NCBI RefSeq assembly: GCF_933775445.1
Contig: NC_065873.1
Span: forward strand, 1,178,001 to 1,242,000
DNA from: Argentina anserina
Taxonomy: Eukaryota > Streptophyta > Magnoliopsida > Rosales > Rosaceae
Length of the DNA stretch: 64,000 nt
Reading direction: 5' to 3'
Shown: positions 25,004 to 38,127 of the stretch, one piece after another
How positions within the stretch are numbered: the first letter of the stretch is position 1
Layout of the letters: every line of letters begins with the position of its first letter
Program-made: the position numbers and the translations under genes
Notes under the pieces: model-generated
What the model was told of the DNA's origin: nothing
Database searches by the model: none
The model's input: only the letters and a program-made list of their open reading frames with translations

Positions 25004-26024
25004 AGTGGGGGATCCAGGATTGAAATGTCACATGGACTAATTTCAAGAGCAGACATAGGATTTTATGAAGTGAACTACAACTTTGGCCGAAGGCCAAAAA
25101 TTTTTTTTCAGGTTTACAACATCGAGTGTATGAAGTTCATATAATTAAAGGTCAATTAAACCTAAATATTCCTACAATTCCCTATAATCTTAAGCTCTTA
25201 ATTAACAAACAAACATAAATAGGCATATACTCAATCTCTCATTCGACCATTCTCTAATATACCACCAAATTTCAAATAATTCTAAATCGATAGTTTAACT
25301 AACACACTCATATACCTACACTAATTCCTTACAATCTTAACAAACCAAAATAAGCAAATAAAATACTCAATCTCTGATCATAATCTCATTTAACCATTCA
25401 GTAAGACAGTAACAAGACTAATATACTAACACCCAATTTCATATAATCATATTCCAAATTTCCAATAAGATCTGTTTAACCAACAAAGTGAAAAAACCCA
25501 TATACCCACTAAATTTCAGTATCTAATTATTTTAATCAGTATCTGATTCAATTTTAAAAAAACTTAGAGGAGAATTGGAAAAGAATTAAACATGTCGTTC
25601 TACAGTAGAACGGTAGAAGTGTAGATGAGAGCAGAGAGAACTTCAGGCGGTCGGGCCTTCGGCAACGCGGCGGCAGGGAGTGGTGGTGACGGGCTTCAAT
25701 GATTTAAAAGAAAAGTAGTCGAGTAGAGGGAAGAGCTGAAGAACAGAAGAAAGACGTCTGAGAGAAAGAGACTTCGTCCAATCGATTGGTTTAATTCTTT
25801 TTTTAATAGAATCGTGGTGGTGATGGGCTTCAATGATTTAAAAGAAAAATAGTCGAGTAGAGGGAAGAGCTGAAGAATAGAAGAAAGACGTCTGAGAGAG
25901 AGTGAGAGAGACTTCGTACAATCGATTGGTTTAAATTTTTTTTAATAGAGGTTGGATTTTTTTTTCTAGACTGAAATCTCATCTGGGCTCCAGCCCAGTC
26001 AAGCCTGGGCTGGATCCGCCCCTG
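25004..26024. mobile_element. Non-autonomous DNA element, 1,021 bp, with internal tandem duplication
   Basis: The left end agtgggggatccagg and right end, inverted, CAGGGGCGGATCCAG form an imperfect inverted repeat. Both flanks are AATATATAT (24,995-25,003 and 26,025-26,033), a 9-bp TSD, though low complexity weakens this. Inside, a 134-bp unit is repeated in tandem from 25,681 and 25,815 (tggtggtgaygggcttcaat ... tcgattggttt), each with GA-rich runs. No transposase. Confidence 0.7.
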
Positions 26025-26033
26025 AATATATAT

Positions 26034-26511
26034 CAACTCAACAAATTGATATGTAAGCAACGATTCAAATAATATAAATGAAGATAAAAGCATACTTACG
26101 TACAATTGTAAATTTATCGGACTTTGCAAAATTGCTCCTCAATATTGTACCCTGCTTTCACCAACGTATTTTGATATAGACTATTCTGTTTTGTAACTTT
26201 TGTTTTGTTTTGATTCTGATAAATGGGTTTGGTATCACTTCTCTAATTTTTGGCACTCATGATATGAAAAATGATTCTCTGTACACTAATACCGCAGTGA
26301 AGCGCAGGCCCGTACCTAGTTTAGTATGTAATCTGGCTGGAGTTCTACAAACAGAAACAAAAAGCACAAAAAGAATGAATACATTAGAAAAGAAGCAAAG
26401 AGATTATATAAGAACGTTTATGGCCAAAACCTGAAATTGATCATGATTAGTCTCTACAATCTTTGGGTGCACATTGTTATCAGTTGATGTTTTTCCATCT
26501 TAATATGCAAT
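26034..26511. other. Intergenic DNA, no gene seen
   Basis: Short open frames only. Confidence 0.3.
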
Positions 26512-26516
26512 ATGTC

Positions 26517-29154
26517 TATAATGACCCGATTTTTCGGAATCTTTATTTGAATTCTTTGGATTTAATAAAGTTTGTAAAATTAATAATCGCATTGGTTTCG
26601 CTTCGAACGTTGTCAAATCGAAAATGGAACCGACGTCGGAAATCTCAATTTGAAAAACGTTACGTTTCCGCGACGCGGGAGTCAATTTTTACTTTGTCGC
26701 TCATTTCCGAAAACTTCCTTCACGAAAGTTGTAGAGTCAGTCGATACGAGTTCGTGCACGCGTCACGCGTCCTAATCGGATGTCGTACGTGAAAGTTATT
26801 AATGACGGAAGTTAGTTTCCGATTTGGAAAAAGGTATAAAAAGGAAAATGTGAGAATTAGGGTTTCCATTTTTGGAAACCTCTTCTTTCGTACCCGCCTA
26901 CCTCTTCTCTCTATCTCTCCCCGACATCTCTCTCTTTCCCTCAGAAACTCCTCGCTGGCGATCTCCTCCCCTGGGCCGCCGTGGTTCTCACCGCCGGTTT
27001 CAGGAGATTCGCACGGCCCTCCGCGACAAACCCCGAGAAGGACGTGACCTCCCTCGCCGCCGAGAAGCCACGCCGACCTCTTGCGATTTCTGCAACAAGC
27101 TCGCCGTAGTTCAAGCTCTCCTTCGCTTAAGCTAGGGCACGAGACAAGCACTCCTCCACCGCTCTTCGCCGTTGATACCATCTACAATCGGAGAGGGACC
27201 CGAGATCGCACCACTCCTCACCAAGAAACCGAGCACAGTCGGTCCAAGCCTCACCGACGAGCTGCAGTGGTTCCAAGGCGTGATAATTAGGTAAGGATTC
27301 GATTGATTTAGTTGTTGAGATGCATGTTTGTGAATTTGTGGTTGAATTGGAGTGATTTTGGGGAAGATCGGAGAAGGAATGGATGGAGGAGGTACCGCCG
27401 TCTAGGGCGGCGCGTGTGGGAACGTGAGAAGGGTAGGAGGTGGCCTAGGGCCGTGGAGGGGAAGAGGGGAATAAAGGGAAGGGTTTTGGATGGCGGTGGG
27501 CAAGCCACGCACGGCGGTTCGAGCGTGATGCGCATCCGCCGGAGGTGGCGCGTGTACCCCACGCGCCGCCACGTGCGGCGGCGCGTGAACAATGATTTTC
27601 AATAGTAACTTTTGTAAAATTATTTTACGTACGGTGAATGTAAAAAGTAATTTATGTATAATAATTAAAAAATTATTTTACGTACGGTGAATGTAAAATT
27701 ATTTTATATACGATAAATTGTAAAAATAACTAATGAAGGGTAAATTAGTAATTATTATTTTCTGAAACAGTATTTATGATGAAATAGTACATGAATGTAC
27801 AAGAATATGTAAATAGTATGTACACGTACAGAAAATTCGTAAATAGTATGTACTCGTACATGAATACGTAATTGATATGTATTTGTACAATAATATGTGA
27901 ATAGTAAATACGTGAACAATAATTTCGTAAAAACCATAAATTGCTTAACAGTAAAACATTATTACTATTTCGGCATTTAAGGGTTTACATAACGCTTCTA
28001 AATTCACTTCTTATCTATTCTAGGTGATCGACACAACCAGTAAATGATTCGCTTACGAAATTGTGGAAATTACGCTCAGGATTATATGGTGAGTAAAATC
28101 TCACAGTGACGAATCTATCTTTGCGGAGATTCATAATTACGTTAAATTTAAAAGAATGAACTATGATATGTATATGATACAGTGGATTGTGTATGTGCAT
28201 AATTGGTAAAATAGGTACATATATATGGATTGCTATATTATATACTGTCGTAATTTCCATTTGCGAATGAGTTCATTATAGCGTTGATATTTATTTATTT
28301 GAGCATGTTACTTTGATTTGTACATTATCATGCAATGATTGTTTGTATGTGATTTTAACTTGAGTTATGTTAAAACGGTGGTCTGTGGACCTGTCTTCGG
28401 ACGTGTTGGCTTGTCGGAACCTAGCCTTGGCCGGGCGACAGTTACGATACAGTTAGAGCTCTAGTCTGTCTGCCGGGTATTAACATGAGGGGTAACATAG
28501 GTGTACCAGCGCTTATGAGTACCCATATTTTGGATATTGGATAGTAAGTGGTTGCCCAATGTCGAGCGGTGTACTAACATGAGGGGTAACAGAGGTGTAC
28601 CAGTGCTTATGAGTACCCGTATTATAAATGTATTTGAGATTTTGGGTAAACAGAGGGGTTTCCCGATTTCTCATGAGCATTTATATTTTCATATATTATT
28701 GGACAATCAGATGGGCCGTCCAATGACTCATGAGTACATTTATGACTGATGCTTTACGTATTTTCTTATACATTTATATGCAAGTTATATTGTTGGTTTA
28801 CTCATATGAGCTGCAAAGCTTACCGGGTTTGTGTTTGCAATCCCGGTGCACCTATTCGATGGTGTAGTGGATAGTTCCGCATGTGTGGATTAGCGGAAAT
28901 CGACGGACAACTCTGAAGACTTGAAGTTGTTTTATTCTATCTTGTGGTGAGGACTTGAGAGGATTTTTACATTTCCATTTGATATAATACTTGAATTATA
29001 AATTTGGTTTGTAATAATCAATTTTACTGAGTATACAATGAACTCAATAATGATCCACTGTGACATTGAAATGATTTCGATTTATTGAGATTGTTTTAGA
29101 GTTTTTCATGGCCTCGAATTCGAATCTCATACTCGAAATTTCGGGATCGTGACA
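26517..29154 (+). mobile_element. Long-LTR family, copy C (solo LTR, 2,638 bp)
   Basis: The start is TATAATGACCC, where the terminal TG has mutated to TA; the end is GGGATCGTGACA. The TSD ATGTC is perfect (26,512-26,516 and 29,155-29,159) and proves the boundary in spite of the mutated end. TATAAA at 26,835, hairpin at 26,859-26,879, donor-like attag/gtaagg near 27,290, acceptor-like ttctag/gtgatcg near 28,023, aag-like/gtgagtaaaatctcac near 28,090. Confidence 0.9.
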
Positions 29155-29159
29155 ATGTC

Positions 29160-31028
29160 TACAATTTGAACTACATTCTAACAAAAAGTTATATGCAAAA
29201 TCTCTTCAAATGAAACTACCTTCTAATAAAGAGTTATATGCAAGATTTCTTCAAATGAAATATTATCCAAGATTTTTTTTATCAAAGGACATATCATCCA
29301 CTTGTTTCAAGTCATCTACCCTTCATTGTCATGGGATTATAATTTGTCTTTTCACTTTAGGTAATGCCCATATACTCTCTTCTTTATGCCTTTTTAAATA
29401 TTATTTACAATCCAGTACCAGTTAAACTATAACATTATCAATTATGTTTTATTGATTGAAAAGTATGGGATTCCGAGTACATTTTGAACTACACTACTAA
29501 GATTATTAAGCCGAAATCATCATATTTTGCTAGGCCAATTGGAGATAAAAAATTCAATAGATAAATACCAAGAATTCGAAACTATTTACCTACGTATTGA
29601 AAACCCAATCTGGCACTATTAAAAAGTAGAACACGTAAAAAGCTGTAATCCTCTCCTTTCTTACTTTGCCAAACAAATCATGGCAGTCATCTCGAATAGC
29701 AATCCTGCAAATCCCAAATAGCCCAAAAAACATTAATATAATCACAGACCGACGAATCGTCATATACCGATGGGAAAAAAAAAAGTTCTAACGCCAGATA
29801 ATTAGAGCAGCAAGATTGAACTTCTTTAATTGTCAAAGAAGAAAGCATCTATTCCCTCAGCGTACAATATTTAATTGAATGAACGAGTGAGAAAAAAGAA
29901 GTTTGTTTATTGTTTTTATTCAACTCATTGTATAAGAGCAACTACAACAGTCCTCATAAAACCAAAATTATATCCATTTTAAAGGAAAAATTCTATATTT
30001 TGGCCTGTAAACCATCACTTATTATACAAAAAGTAGAATGAGAGATACTGAAAATATCTAGATTCATAGAATTCTCAAAACTTGTATAATTTATTGAAAA
30101 TTTTCTAAATTGTATTACTTGCCTTTACAACTCTCTCTAGCTCTTTCTAAAAAGGAAAAACGTTAATAATGTCATATATTAATCTCTACTACTATAAAGC
30201 GAGTTGCTAGGGTTTCACCAAATTGTCAACGTTTGGATCTTCCCTTTTGACAAATAGCTTAAATATAATTTTTTAAATTAAATCTTGCATGTCAAATTGT
30301 GATTAGAATGATAGGCTAGTAAGCATTGTCACGTGGTGCTACGGTAGCACTGCAAAATTTCTCAATTCACTCACTCAATAACCACCCACTTTCCCACTCA
30401 TATACCCATAGGGTGTGTGAAATTTCTAGTATTCTTTAATTGTAACAAATATATAATAATTTTATATAATCATTAAATTATGCAGGATTACATTTAATTT
30501 TTTCAAATATATAAGAGCTGTTAGAGTTTGTGACTTTCTTTTATAGAGATTTTGTGATTTCATCAATAGATAATTTTTCCATGAGCTGTTGGAAATGCTC
30601 TAAGCAAAAAAATTGTACGACCGTTAAAATTATTGATATGTAATTCAGGTATAAATACTGTACATGATTTGGATAATGCATGTATGATTTGGTATTTGTA
30701 ATACACCTAAAGACAACTACATATTGTACATTCACCTAAGTTTGGTTAAATCGCCTGAACCTACCTCTGACTCAGAACACGCCTCTTTATTTCCTACAAA
30801 ATAAAACAAACAAAAACATTAGTCAAACCAAACACGCAATAGCTGACAACAAATAATAAAAAAACTAAAAATTCAAAAAAGAAAAACCTAACAACACATC
30901 ACATCGCTAAATGTACCCAACAATCTTCTATTACACCCAACAACACTATTTTTTGGTCTCAACTTTCCACTTTTACCCCTTGTTTGAAATAAATTACAAC
31001 AAAGAAAAGAGGAAAAATAAATTGTAAA
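29160..31028. other. Intergenic DNA
   Basis: AT-rich, no supported gene. Near 29,165-29,260 a short motif (atatgcaaratttcttcaaa, with variations) is repeated in tandem. Nothing else is recognised. Confidence 0.35.
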
Positions 31029-31036
31029 CGCATGAT

Positions 31037-31588
31037 CTAGGAAGCACGGAAACGTGCCTACACCCACGTTTCCCGCTTCCGAAATGGAACCACTCCAGAA
31101 AAGCGATAGAAACGTCCGGAAACGCTTGGAAATGCGTCGGAAACGCCCGGAAATGTGTTTCCAGAAAAATGTGTTTTGGAAACGCAGTGGAAACGCGAGT
31201 TTCCAAAAAAAATGTTTTTTTTATGTTTTTTTATTTTGTGAAATGAAGGGCTAGACCTACATTCGTCGAGTCAAATGACTTATTTCGACATATTTTTGAC
31301 CTCCCGCCGAGTCGCCGACCATCCTTCTCTCTTGTTGATACCTAGATCTCTCATTATATTTGTATTATTTTGAATGTTGAACACCAAGTTATTTAAGTTA
31401 TTTGAGATTTTGAGTTACTTAAATTAAAAATTTGTTATTATATTTATTTTTTGTATAATTTATATATTTATATTGTTTTATTTCAACGTTTCCAAAACAT
31501 ACCCGCTTCCTAAAATTTTGAAAACCACGCTTCCGCGTTTCCAAACGTTTCGCTTCTACGTACCCGTACCCGATTCCGTGCAGCCTAG
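31037..31588. mobile_element. hAT-like element, 552 bp
   Basis: Left end CTAGGAAGCACGGAAAC and, inverted, right end CTAGGCTGCACGGAATC. Flanks are cgcatgat (31,029-31,036) and cgcaggat (31,589-31,596), an 8-bp TSD with one mismatch. The left part has a degenerate ggaaacgc/ggaaatgcg mini-repeat (about 31,110-31,200), mirrored as gcgtttcc near the right end, so the arms can fold back. No transposase. Confidence 0.75.
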
Positions 31589-31596
31589 CGCAGGAT

Positions 31597-32159
31597 GCAG
31601 GTTGTGGCGCACCACTCCCCCTCTATCATGTTTTCATCAATAACTTCATTAATCTCAGTGAAGGGAGGAGTAGGATCACCCCTGCCGTCCAAGGCCTCAT
31701 GATATCTACTTGCCTTGTTCCTTTTTTATATTTTGCTAAATCAAGCAGTCAACTTCTCCATATGAAAGAGGAGAAATATCGACAAATAGGCAAAACCCAA
31801 AATCCTAATATTTATAATTCAAGTAGTTTAGGAGTTTTAGTCCAAGCATTGATTCATTGAAATATGTTCATTACTCTAGATCTATTGTGACTAATCAATG
31901 CAGTTCCTGATTTTCATTTTTTATTTTCAGGTTTGAAAAAGATAAAGGGTACTATTGAACATAAAAGAGAAATATGATTTGCTAGATACACCAAGAAAAT
32001 TACCAAGTACATTTAACAACACCCTTGTTGTAAACCTAGAGTGATAAACCCAAGGATCGAAAGGTCTTTTTTAATTTGTCATCTTTATCAATGTCACTTG
32101 ATTGAGACGAACAAGGTCTTGTACATGCCCTAATACCGGTGATGGAGACAGACAATCTG
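31597..32159. other. Intergenic DNA, no gene seen
   Basis: Mixed-composition unique sequence; no motif recognised. Confidence 0.3.
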
Positions 32160-34765
32160 GTGCCTGTAATGACCCGATTTTTTCGGAATCAAATTATTTG
32201 AATTCTTAGAAATTAATAAAGTTTGTAAAATTAACAAACCGTATTTGTTTCGCTTCACGATGTCGTCAAATCGAAAACGAAACCGTCTTCGGAAATCTAA
32301 ATCGGAAAAACATTACATTTCCGCGACGCGGGAGTCAACCTTTACTCCGCTGCTCGTTTCCGAAAACTTCCTTCATGAAAGTTGTAGAGCTCGTCGATAC
32401 GATCTCGTGCACATGTCATGCGTTCTAATCGTACATCGTGCGTGAAAGTTATTAACGACGGAAGTTAGTTTCCGATTTTGAAAAAAGGTATAAACATGAA
32501 TAATTGGGGATTAGGGTTTCCAATTTCGGAAACCCTTATTTGTCTCTCTCTCTCTCCTCCCCCGTAGTCGCTCCCTCTCTCTCTCTCCGACTCTCTCTCC
32601 CTCTAAATCGACTTCGGCGATCGAGCAGCACCGGCCTCCGTGGCCCTCATCGCCTAGCCCAAAGGCACCGCACGACCTCCAGCTTCCACCCTCTGCCTCC
32701 ACACCCCACCGTTCACCGCGCCGGATCTCCCTCGCCAAATCGAAGATTCGGTGAGTTCCTCCGCCGCCTAAAAACATTGTCGGCGAGACCAGAGCACGGG
32801 GACAACACCACCACCTTCGATCCTCATCGCCGAAGCCACATGCAAGCGAGGGAAAGCTAAATTGAGCCGTCGGTCTCACCTCTCGCGAAATCGACTCCGC
32901 TGGCACCTCGAGCTCCTCCGATGACTTCCGGCCGTCCTAGGGCTTCACATAGGTATGGAAATGCATTTTAGATGATTGTATTGTGTGATTGCGTCTCGTT
33001 TGGGTGGATTTGTGGAGGAATTGGAGGTGAATCGGAGGAGGAGAGGATAGTTAGAACCGCTGCCTTAGGTGGGGCGTGAGGGAGCGTAAGGAGGGTAGGA
33101 GGCGGCCTTAGGCCGTAAAAGGGTAGAGGAGGAAGAAAGAAATGGTTTTGGGCAGCGGTGGGCAAGCCACGCGCTGCTAGTGGGGGAGGCGCGTGAGCGC
33201 CACACGCTGTCGCCGGAGGTGGCGCGTGAATCCCACGCGCCGCCACATGCAGCGGCGCGTGAACAATGATTTTTCAAAACAGTAATTTTTGTAAAAAGTT
33301 ATTTATGAAAAAGTAAATTACGTACAATAAATGTAAAATAAATTTACGTATAGTAAATGTAAATGTAATTTATGTACAATAATTATAAAAGTTATTTCTG
33401 AAAGGTCAATCAGTTACTGACAGTATTTACTATGTATAGTACATTGGTGTACATTAATACGTAGATAGTACGTATATGAAAAGTAATACGTAAACGTACG
33501 TATATGAAAAGTAATACGTAGCCAGTACGTGTTGAATAGTAATTATGTGAACAGTAATTTCGTAAAAACCAGTAATTGTTGAACAGTAAAACATTGTTAC
33601 TGTTTCGGCATTTGAGGTTTTACGTAACGCTTCTAAATCACTTCTTATCTATTCTAGGTGATCGATACAACAAGTAAAGGATTTGTTTGCAGAATTGTGG
33701 AAAATACGTTCAGGAATTTAAGGTGAGTAAAATCTCACAATGACGAATCTACCCTTAGCGGAGATTCATAATTACACTTATTTAAAATGATTGAACTATC
33801 ATATGTATATGATATAGTGGGTTGTGTATGTGTATCATTGGTAATATCGATACATATATATGGGTTGCTATATTATATACTGTCGTATTCCCATTTTTCA
33901 AATGAGTTCATTTATGGCATTGATAATTATTTATTTGAGCATGTCACTTGGGTTGTATGATTACATGTGAGGATTGTTTTGTACGTGGTTTTAACTTGAG
34001 TTATGTTAAAACGTTTTTGTTGTTTTCGGACTTGTCTTCGGACGTGTTGGCATGTCGGAACCTAGCCTTAGCCGGGCGATAGTTACGATACAGTTAGAGC
34101 TCTAGTCGGTCTGCCGGTGTACTGGCATGAGAGGTAACAGATGGGTTACCGGCTTATGAGTACCCATATTTTTGGATATTGGGTAGCAAGTGGTTGCCCA
34201 ATGTCTGGCGGCGTACTACATGAGGGGTAACATATGAGTACCAGGAGCTCATGAGTACCCGTATTATAAATGTATTTGGGTTAACAGATGGGTTGCCCAA
34301 TTTCTCATGAGCACATATATTTTAATATTTTTAGACAACCAGATGGGCCGTCCAATGACTCATGAGTACATTTATAATTAAATGATTTCGTGATTTTTCT
34401 TTTGCATTTATATATGAGCTATAATGTTGTTTTACTCATACGAGCTGCAAAGCTTACCGAGTTTATGATTACAATCCCGGTGCACCTATTCGATGGTGTA
34501 GGGGATAGTTTTGTAGGTGTGGATTAGCATAATCGACAGACATCTCTAAAGACTTCGAAGTTGTTTTATTTTATCATGTGGTGAGGATTGTGAGGATTAT
34601 ACATTTCCATTTGAAATAATGCTTGAATTTTAAATTCGTTTTGTAATAATCCATTTGACTGAGTTGTACTATCAACTCAGTAATGATACGCTGTGACGAT
34701 AAGATGATTTCAAATTATTGAGATTGTTTTTGAGTTTTCATGGCTTCGATTTTCGAGTTTCATAC

Positions 34766-37485
34766 TGTAATAACCAGATTTTACGGATACAAATTATTAA
34801 ATTTTTAGAAATTGATAAGGTTGTAAAAGTGATTAAAACGCGTTTGTTTCGCTTTGCGACGTTGTAAATCGAAAACGGAAACGTTATCGGAACTTTTAAT
34901 TAGAAAAACGTTACGTTTCTGCGACGTGAGAATCGACTTTTACTTCGTCGCTCGTTTGTGAAAACTTCCTTTAGGAAAGTTGTAGAGCTCGTCGATACAA
35001 GTTCGTGGACACGTCACGCGTTAAAATCAGACGTCGTATGTGAAAGTTATTAATGACGGAAGTTAGTTTCCGATTTTAGAAGTGGGTATAAAAAGGGAAT
35101 TTTGGAGATTAGGGTTTCCATTTTCAGAAACCCTTTCTCTCTCTTCATCCGCCTCCCTCTTCTCTCTCTCCCCGATCTCTCTCTCTCCCTCCCTCAAAAA
35201 ATCCACCGTCGGCGATCTCCTTACCTGGGCCGTCGTGGCTCTCACCGCCGGCCTCTATAGCATCGCACGGTTCTCTGCATCATACCCTGAGGTCAACACG
35301 CCTTCAACCCGAGGCCTGCGATTCCTCCGACTCTGTCGAGCTCCACCTACGGCGATCTTCCGGTGGTTCTCAAGCCATGTCGAGGTAAGGGTTTGTGTGA
35401 TTTGGGGTGAATTGGAGGTGAATCGGAGGAGGAGGAGGAGGAGGAGGGTAGGGAGTACTGCCGCCTTAGGCGGCGCGTGAGGGGAGGTGAGGTGGCCAAG
35501 AGACGGCTTGAAGCCGTAGGAGGGTAGAGAGGGAAGAAAGGAAGAGTTTGGGAGCGGCGGTGGCGATCTCGTGCCGGTTTTAGAGTCGGCGCGTGGGCCC
35601 CACACTCTGTCACTGTGGGCGGCGCGTGAGTGTCACGGGTGGTCGCCGGAGGTGGCGCGTGTACCCCACGCGACACAAGGTGCGGCGGCGCGTGAACAAT
35701 GATTTCAAACAGTAAATTTTGTAAAATTTATTTTTACATACGGTGAATGTAAAATGTAATTTATGTACAGTAAATGTAAATTTATTTTACGTACGGTAAA
35801 TGTAAATTACGTACAGTAATTGTAAAAGTAATTTCTGAAGGGTAAATCGGTAATAATTATTTACTTAGTCAGTATATATGATTGAATAGTACATGCATGT
35901 ACATAAATACGTAAATACTATGTACTAATACATAAATACGTAATTAATATGTATTTGTACAGTAATACGTGAATAGTAACTACGTGAATAGTAATTTCGT
36001 AAAAACCAGAAATTGCTGAATATTAATTGTTACTGTTTCGGCATTTAAGGTTTTACGTAACGATTCTAAATTCACTTCTTATCTATTCTAGGTGATCGAC
36101 ACAACAAGTAAAAGATTCGAATTCGGAATCGTGGAATTTACGCTCAGGATTATAAGGTGAGTAAAATCTCACAGTGACGAATCTACCCTTGCGGAGATTC
36201 ATGATTACGCTTGATTAAAAAGAATGAACTATGATATGTATAAGATATAGTGGATTGTGTATGTGTATAATTGGTAAAATAGGTACATATATATGGTTTG
36301 CTATATAATATACTCATAATTTCCGTTTGTGAAGGAGTTCATTTTAGCGTTGATGTTTATTTATTTGAGCATGTTGATTTGATTTGTACAATATCAGGTG
36401 ATGATTTTTATACGTGGTTTTAACATTGAGTTTTGTTAAAACGTTTTCTGTCTTCGGACGTGTGTGATGTCTTCCGACGTGTTTTCTGTCTTCAGACGTG
36501 TTTTTCTGTCTTCGGACCAGTCTTCGGACGTGTTGGCATGTTAGAAACTTAGCCTTGCCCGGGCGACAGTTACAATACAGTTAGAGCTCTAGTCTATCTG
36601 CCGGTGTACTGCATGAAAGGTTATAGATGGGTTACCAGCTTATGAGTACCCATATTTTTGGGATTTGTGGGTGACAGTTGAGTTGCCCAATACCCGGCGG
36701 TGTACTGCATGAGGGGTAACGGATGAGTACCTGGGTCTCATGAGTACCCATATTATAAATGTAATTGGGTAAACATATGGGTTGCCTGATTTCTCATGAA
36801 CATTTATATTTTCAGATATTATTGGACAACCAGATGGGCCGTTCAATGACTCATTAGTACATTTATAATTAAATGTTTTCAGTATTTTTCTTTTGGATAT
36901 TGGGTAGCGAGAGGTTGCCCAATGCCTGACGGCGTACTTTATGAGGGGTAACAGAGGTGTACCGGCGCTCATGAGTACCCGTATTATAAATGTATTTGGG
37001 TAAACATAGGGGTTGCCCTATTTCTCATGAGCACTTATATTTTCAGATATTATTGGACAACCAGATGAGCCGTTCAATGACTCATGAGTACATTTATAAT
37101 TATATGTTTTCAGTACGTTTATTTTGTATTTATACACGAGTTGTATTGTTGTTTTATTTATACGAGCTGCAAAGCTTATTAGGTTTGTGTTTACAATCCC
37201 GGTGCACCTATTCGATGGTGTAGGGGATAGTTCTGCAGGTGTGGATTAGCAGAATTGACGGACTACTCTGAAGACGTCGAAGATGTCTTTCTAGTGTTAG
37301 TGGTGAGGATCTAGTGAATTTTACATTTCTATTGGTTATGTATGATTCGAGTTGACTGAGTCATGATGTGCACTCAGTTTCGATACATTGTTATGATAAG
37401 ATGATTTCAGTATATTTGAGATTGTTTTTGAGTTTTCATGGCTTCGAATTCGAATTTTTATTATTCGAAATTCGGGGTCGTGACA
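34766..37485 (+). mobile_element. Long-LTR family, copy E, nested in copy D (solo LTR, 2,720 bp)
   Basis: Starts TGTAATAACCAG and ends GGGGTCGTGACA. The perfect TSD CATAC (34,761-34,765 and 37,486-37,490) is made of copy D sequence, so E inserted 22 bp before the 3' end of D. An internal duplication of about 250 bp repeats the ggatattgggtagcg...ggttgccc...ttattggacaaccag module near 36,655-36,860 and 36,893-37,095. It also has four or more cttcggacgtg-type units near 36,450-36,530. TATAAAAA at 35,087, hairpin at 35,111-35,134. Confidence 0.92.
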
Positions 37486-37539
37486 CATACTTGAAATTTC
37501 GGGATCGTGACACATACTTGAAATTTCGGGATCGTGACA
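37486..37539 (+). repeat. 27-bp tandem duplication at the end of copy D
   Basis: Two perfect direct units (37,486-37,512 and 37,513-37,539) read CATAC followed by the 22-base terminus of the LTR. The duplication includes the TSD of copy E, so it arose after or during the insertion of E, unless the LTR end was already duplicated. Confidence 0.9.
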
Positions 37540-37544
37540 GTGCG

Positions 37545-38127
37545 TATCGGCGATAAAGTTGACGCATAGATATCATTGACGTTGAAGGAGAAAGATAGAC
37601 AGACACCATCCCGGCGTTTTCCAGGATCTTCTCCGCCAAGCAACTCAGTCCATCCTACTACTCTTTTGCCGATTTTAGTCAAACATGACAAAGAGAATTT
37701 GAGAATTGCATTCAACTAGGAAACTAATTATAACATAATATTCCTAATAAAACACAATATACACAATATAAATATTATACAAATAGACTCACACCAACAG
37801 TTTTGGGTTTTGGGGGTGGTCATGGACGAGCGTTTTTGCGGGAGACGGTTAATCGAGCAGTTGATATCAATCAAACCGCTAAAGGGAGGTTTCAAAATTT
37901 GCTCAAAGCTAGCCGTTCAAGCCCATGCCCGATTCTTTCAAAAGTAGATAGATTTTTCAAAAGAAGCATGATTACCGATCCTCATCCCTACATTGGTGAT
38001 TTGGGCTCCGCCGCTCCGGTTTGGTGGATATTCCAATACGAACCTCTCACTCAATGAGTCAATCTCCTTCAACATTGTAGAGCGCTAGCATTTGATCGAT
38101 CTTCATCAATGTTAACTTAACCATCAA
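37545..38127. other. Intergenic DNA, no gene recognised
   Basis: An open frame at 37,803-38,057 (+, 84 codons) has no motif that I know and is probably chance. Confidence 0.3.

Larger units (their letters stand above)
32165..37539 (+). mobile_element. Long-LTR family, copy D, interrupted by copy E
   Basis: Starts TGTAATGACCC at 32,165 and runs to 34,765; the last 22 bases lie after copy E (37,491-37,512) and end GATCGTGACA. They are then repeated in tandem to 37,539. Flanks are GTGCC (32,160-32,164) and GTGCG (37,540-37,544), a TSD with one mismatch. TATA near 32,489, hairpin AGGGTTTCC...GGAAACCCT near 32,512-32,535, donor-like catag/gtatgg near 32,953, acceptor-like ttctag/gtgatcg near 33,657. 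Confidence 0.85.

Noticed and set aside
35082..35676. Open frames of over 100 codons in LTR E and similar ones in A, B, C, D, H, I and J
   Set aside because: High GC content without stops explains them; frames differ from copy to copy and cross the donor-like site.
37803..38057. 84-codon open frame on the + strand
   Set aside because: No motif, no promoter and no repeat relationship; length is within chance expectation.
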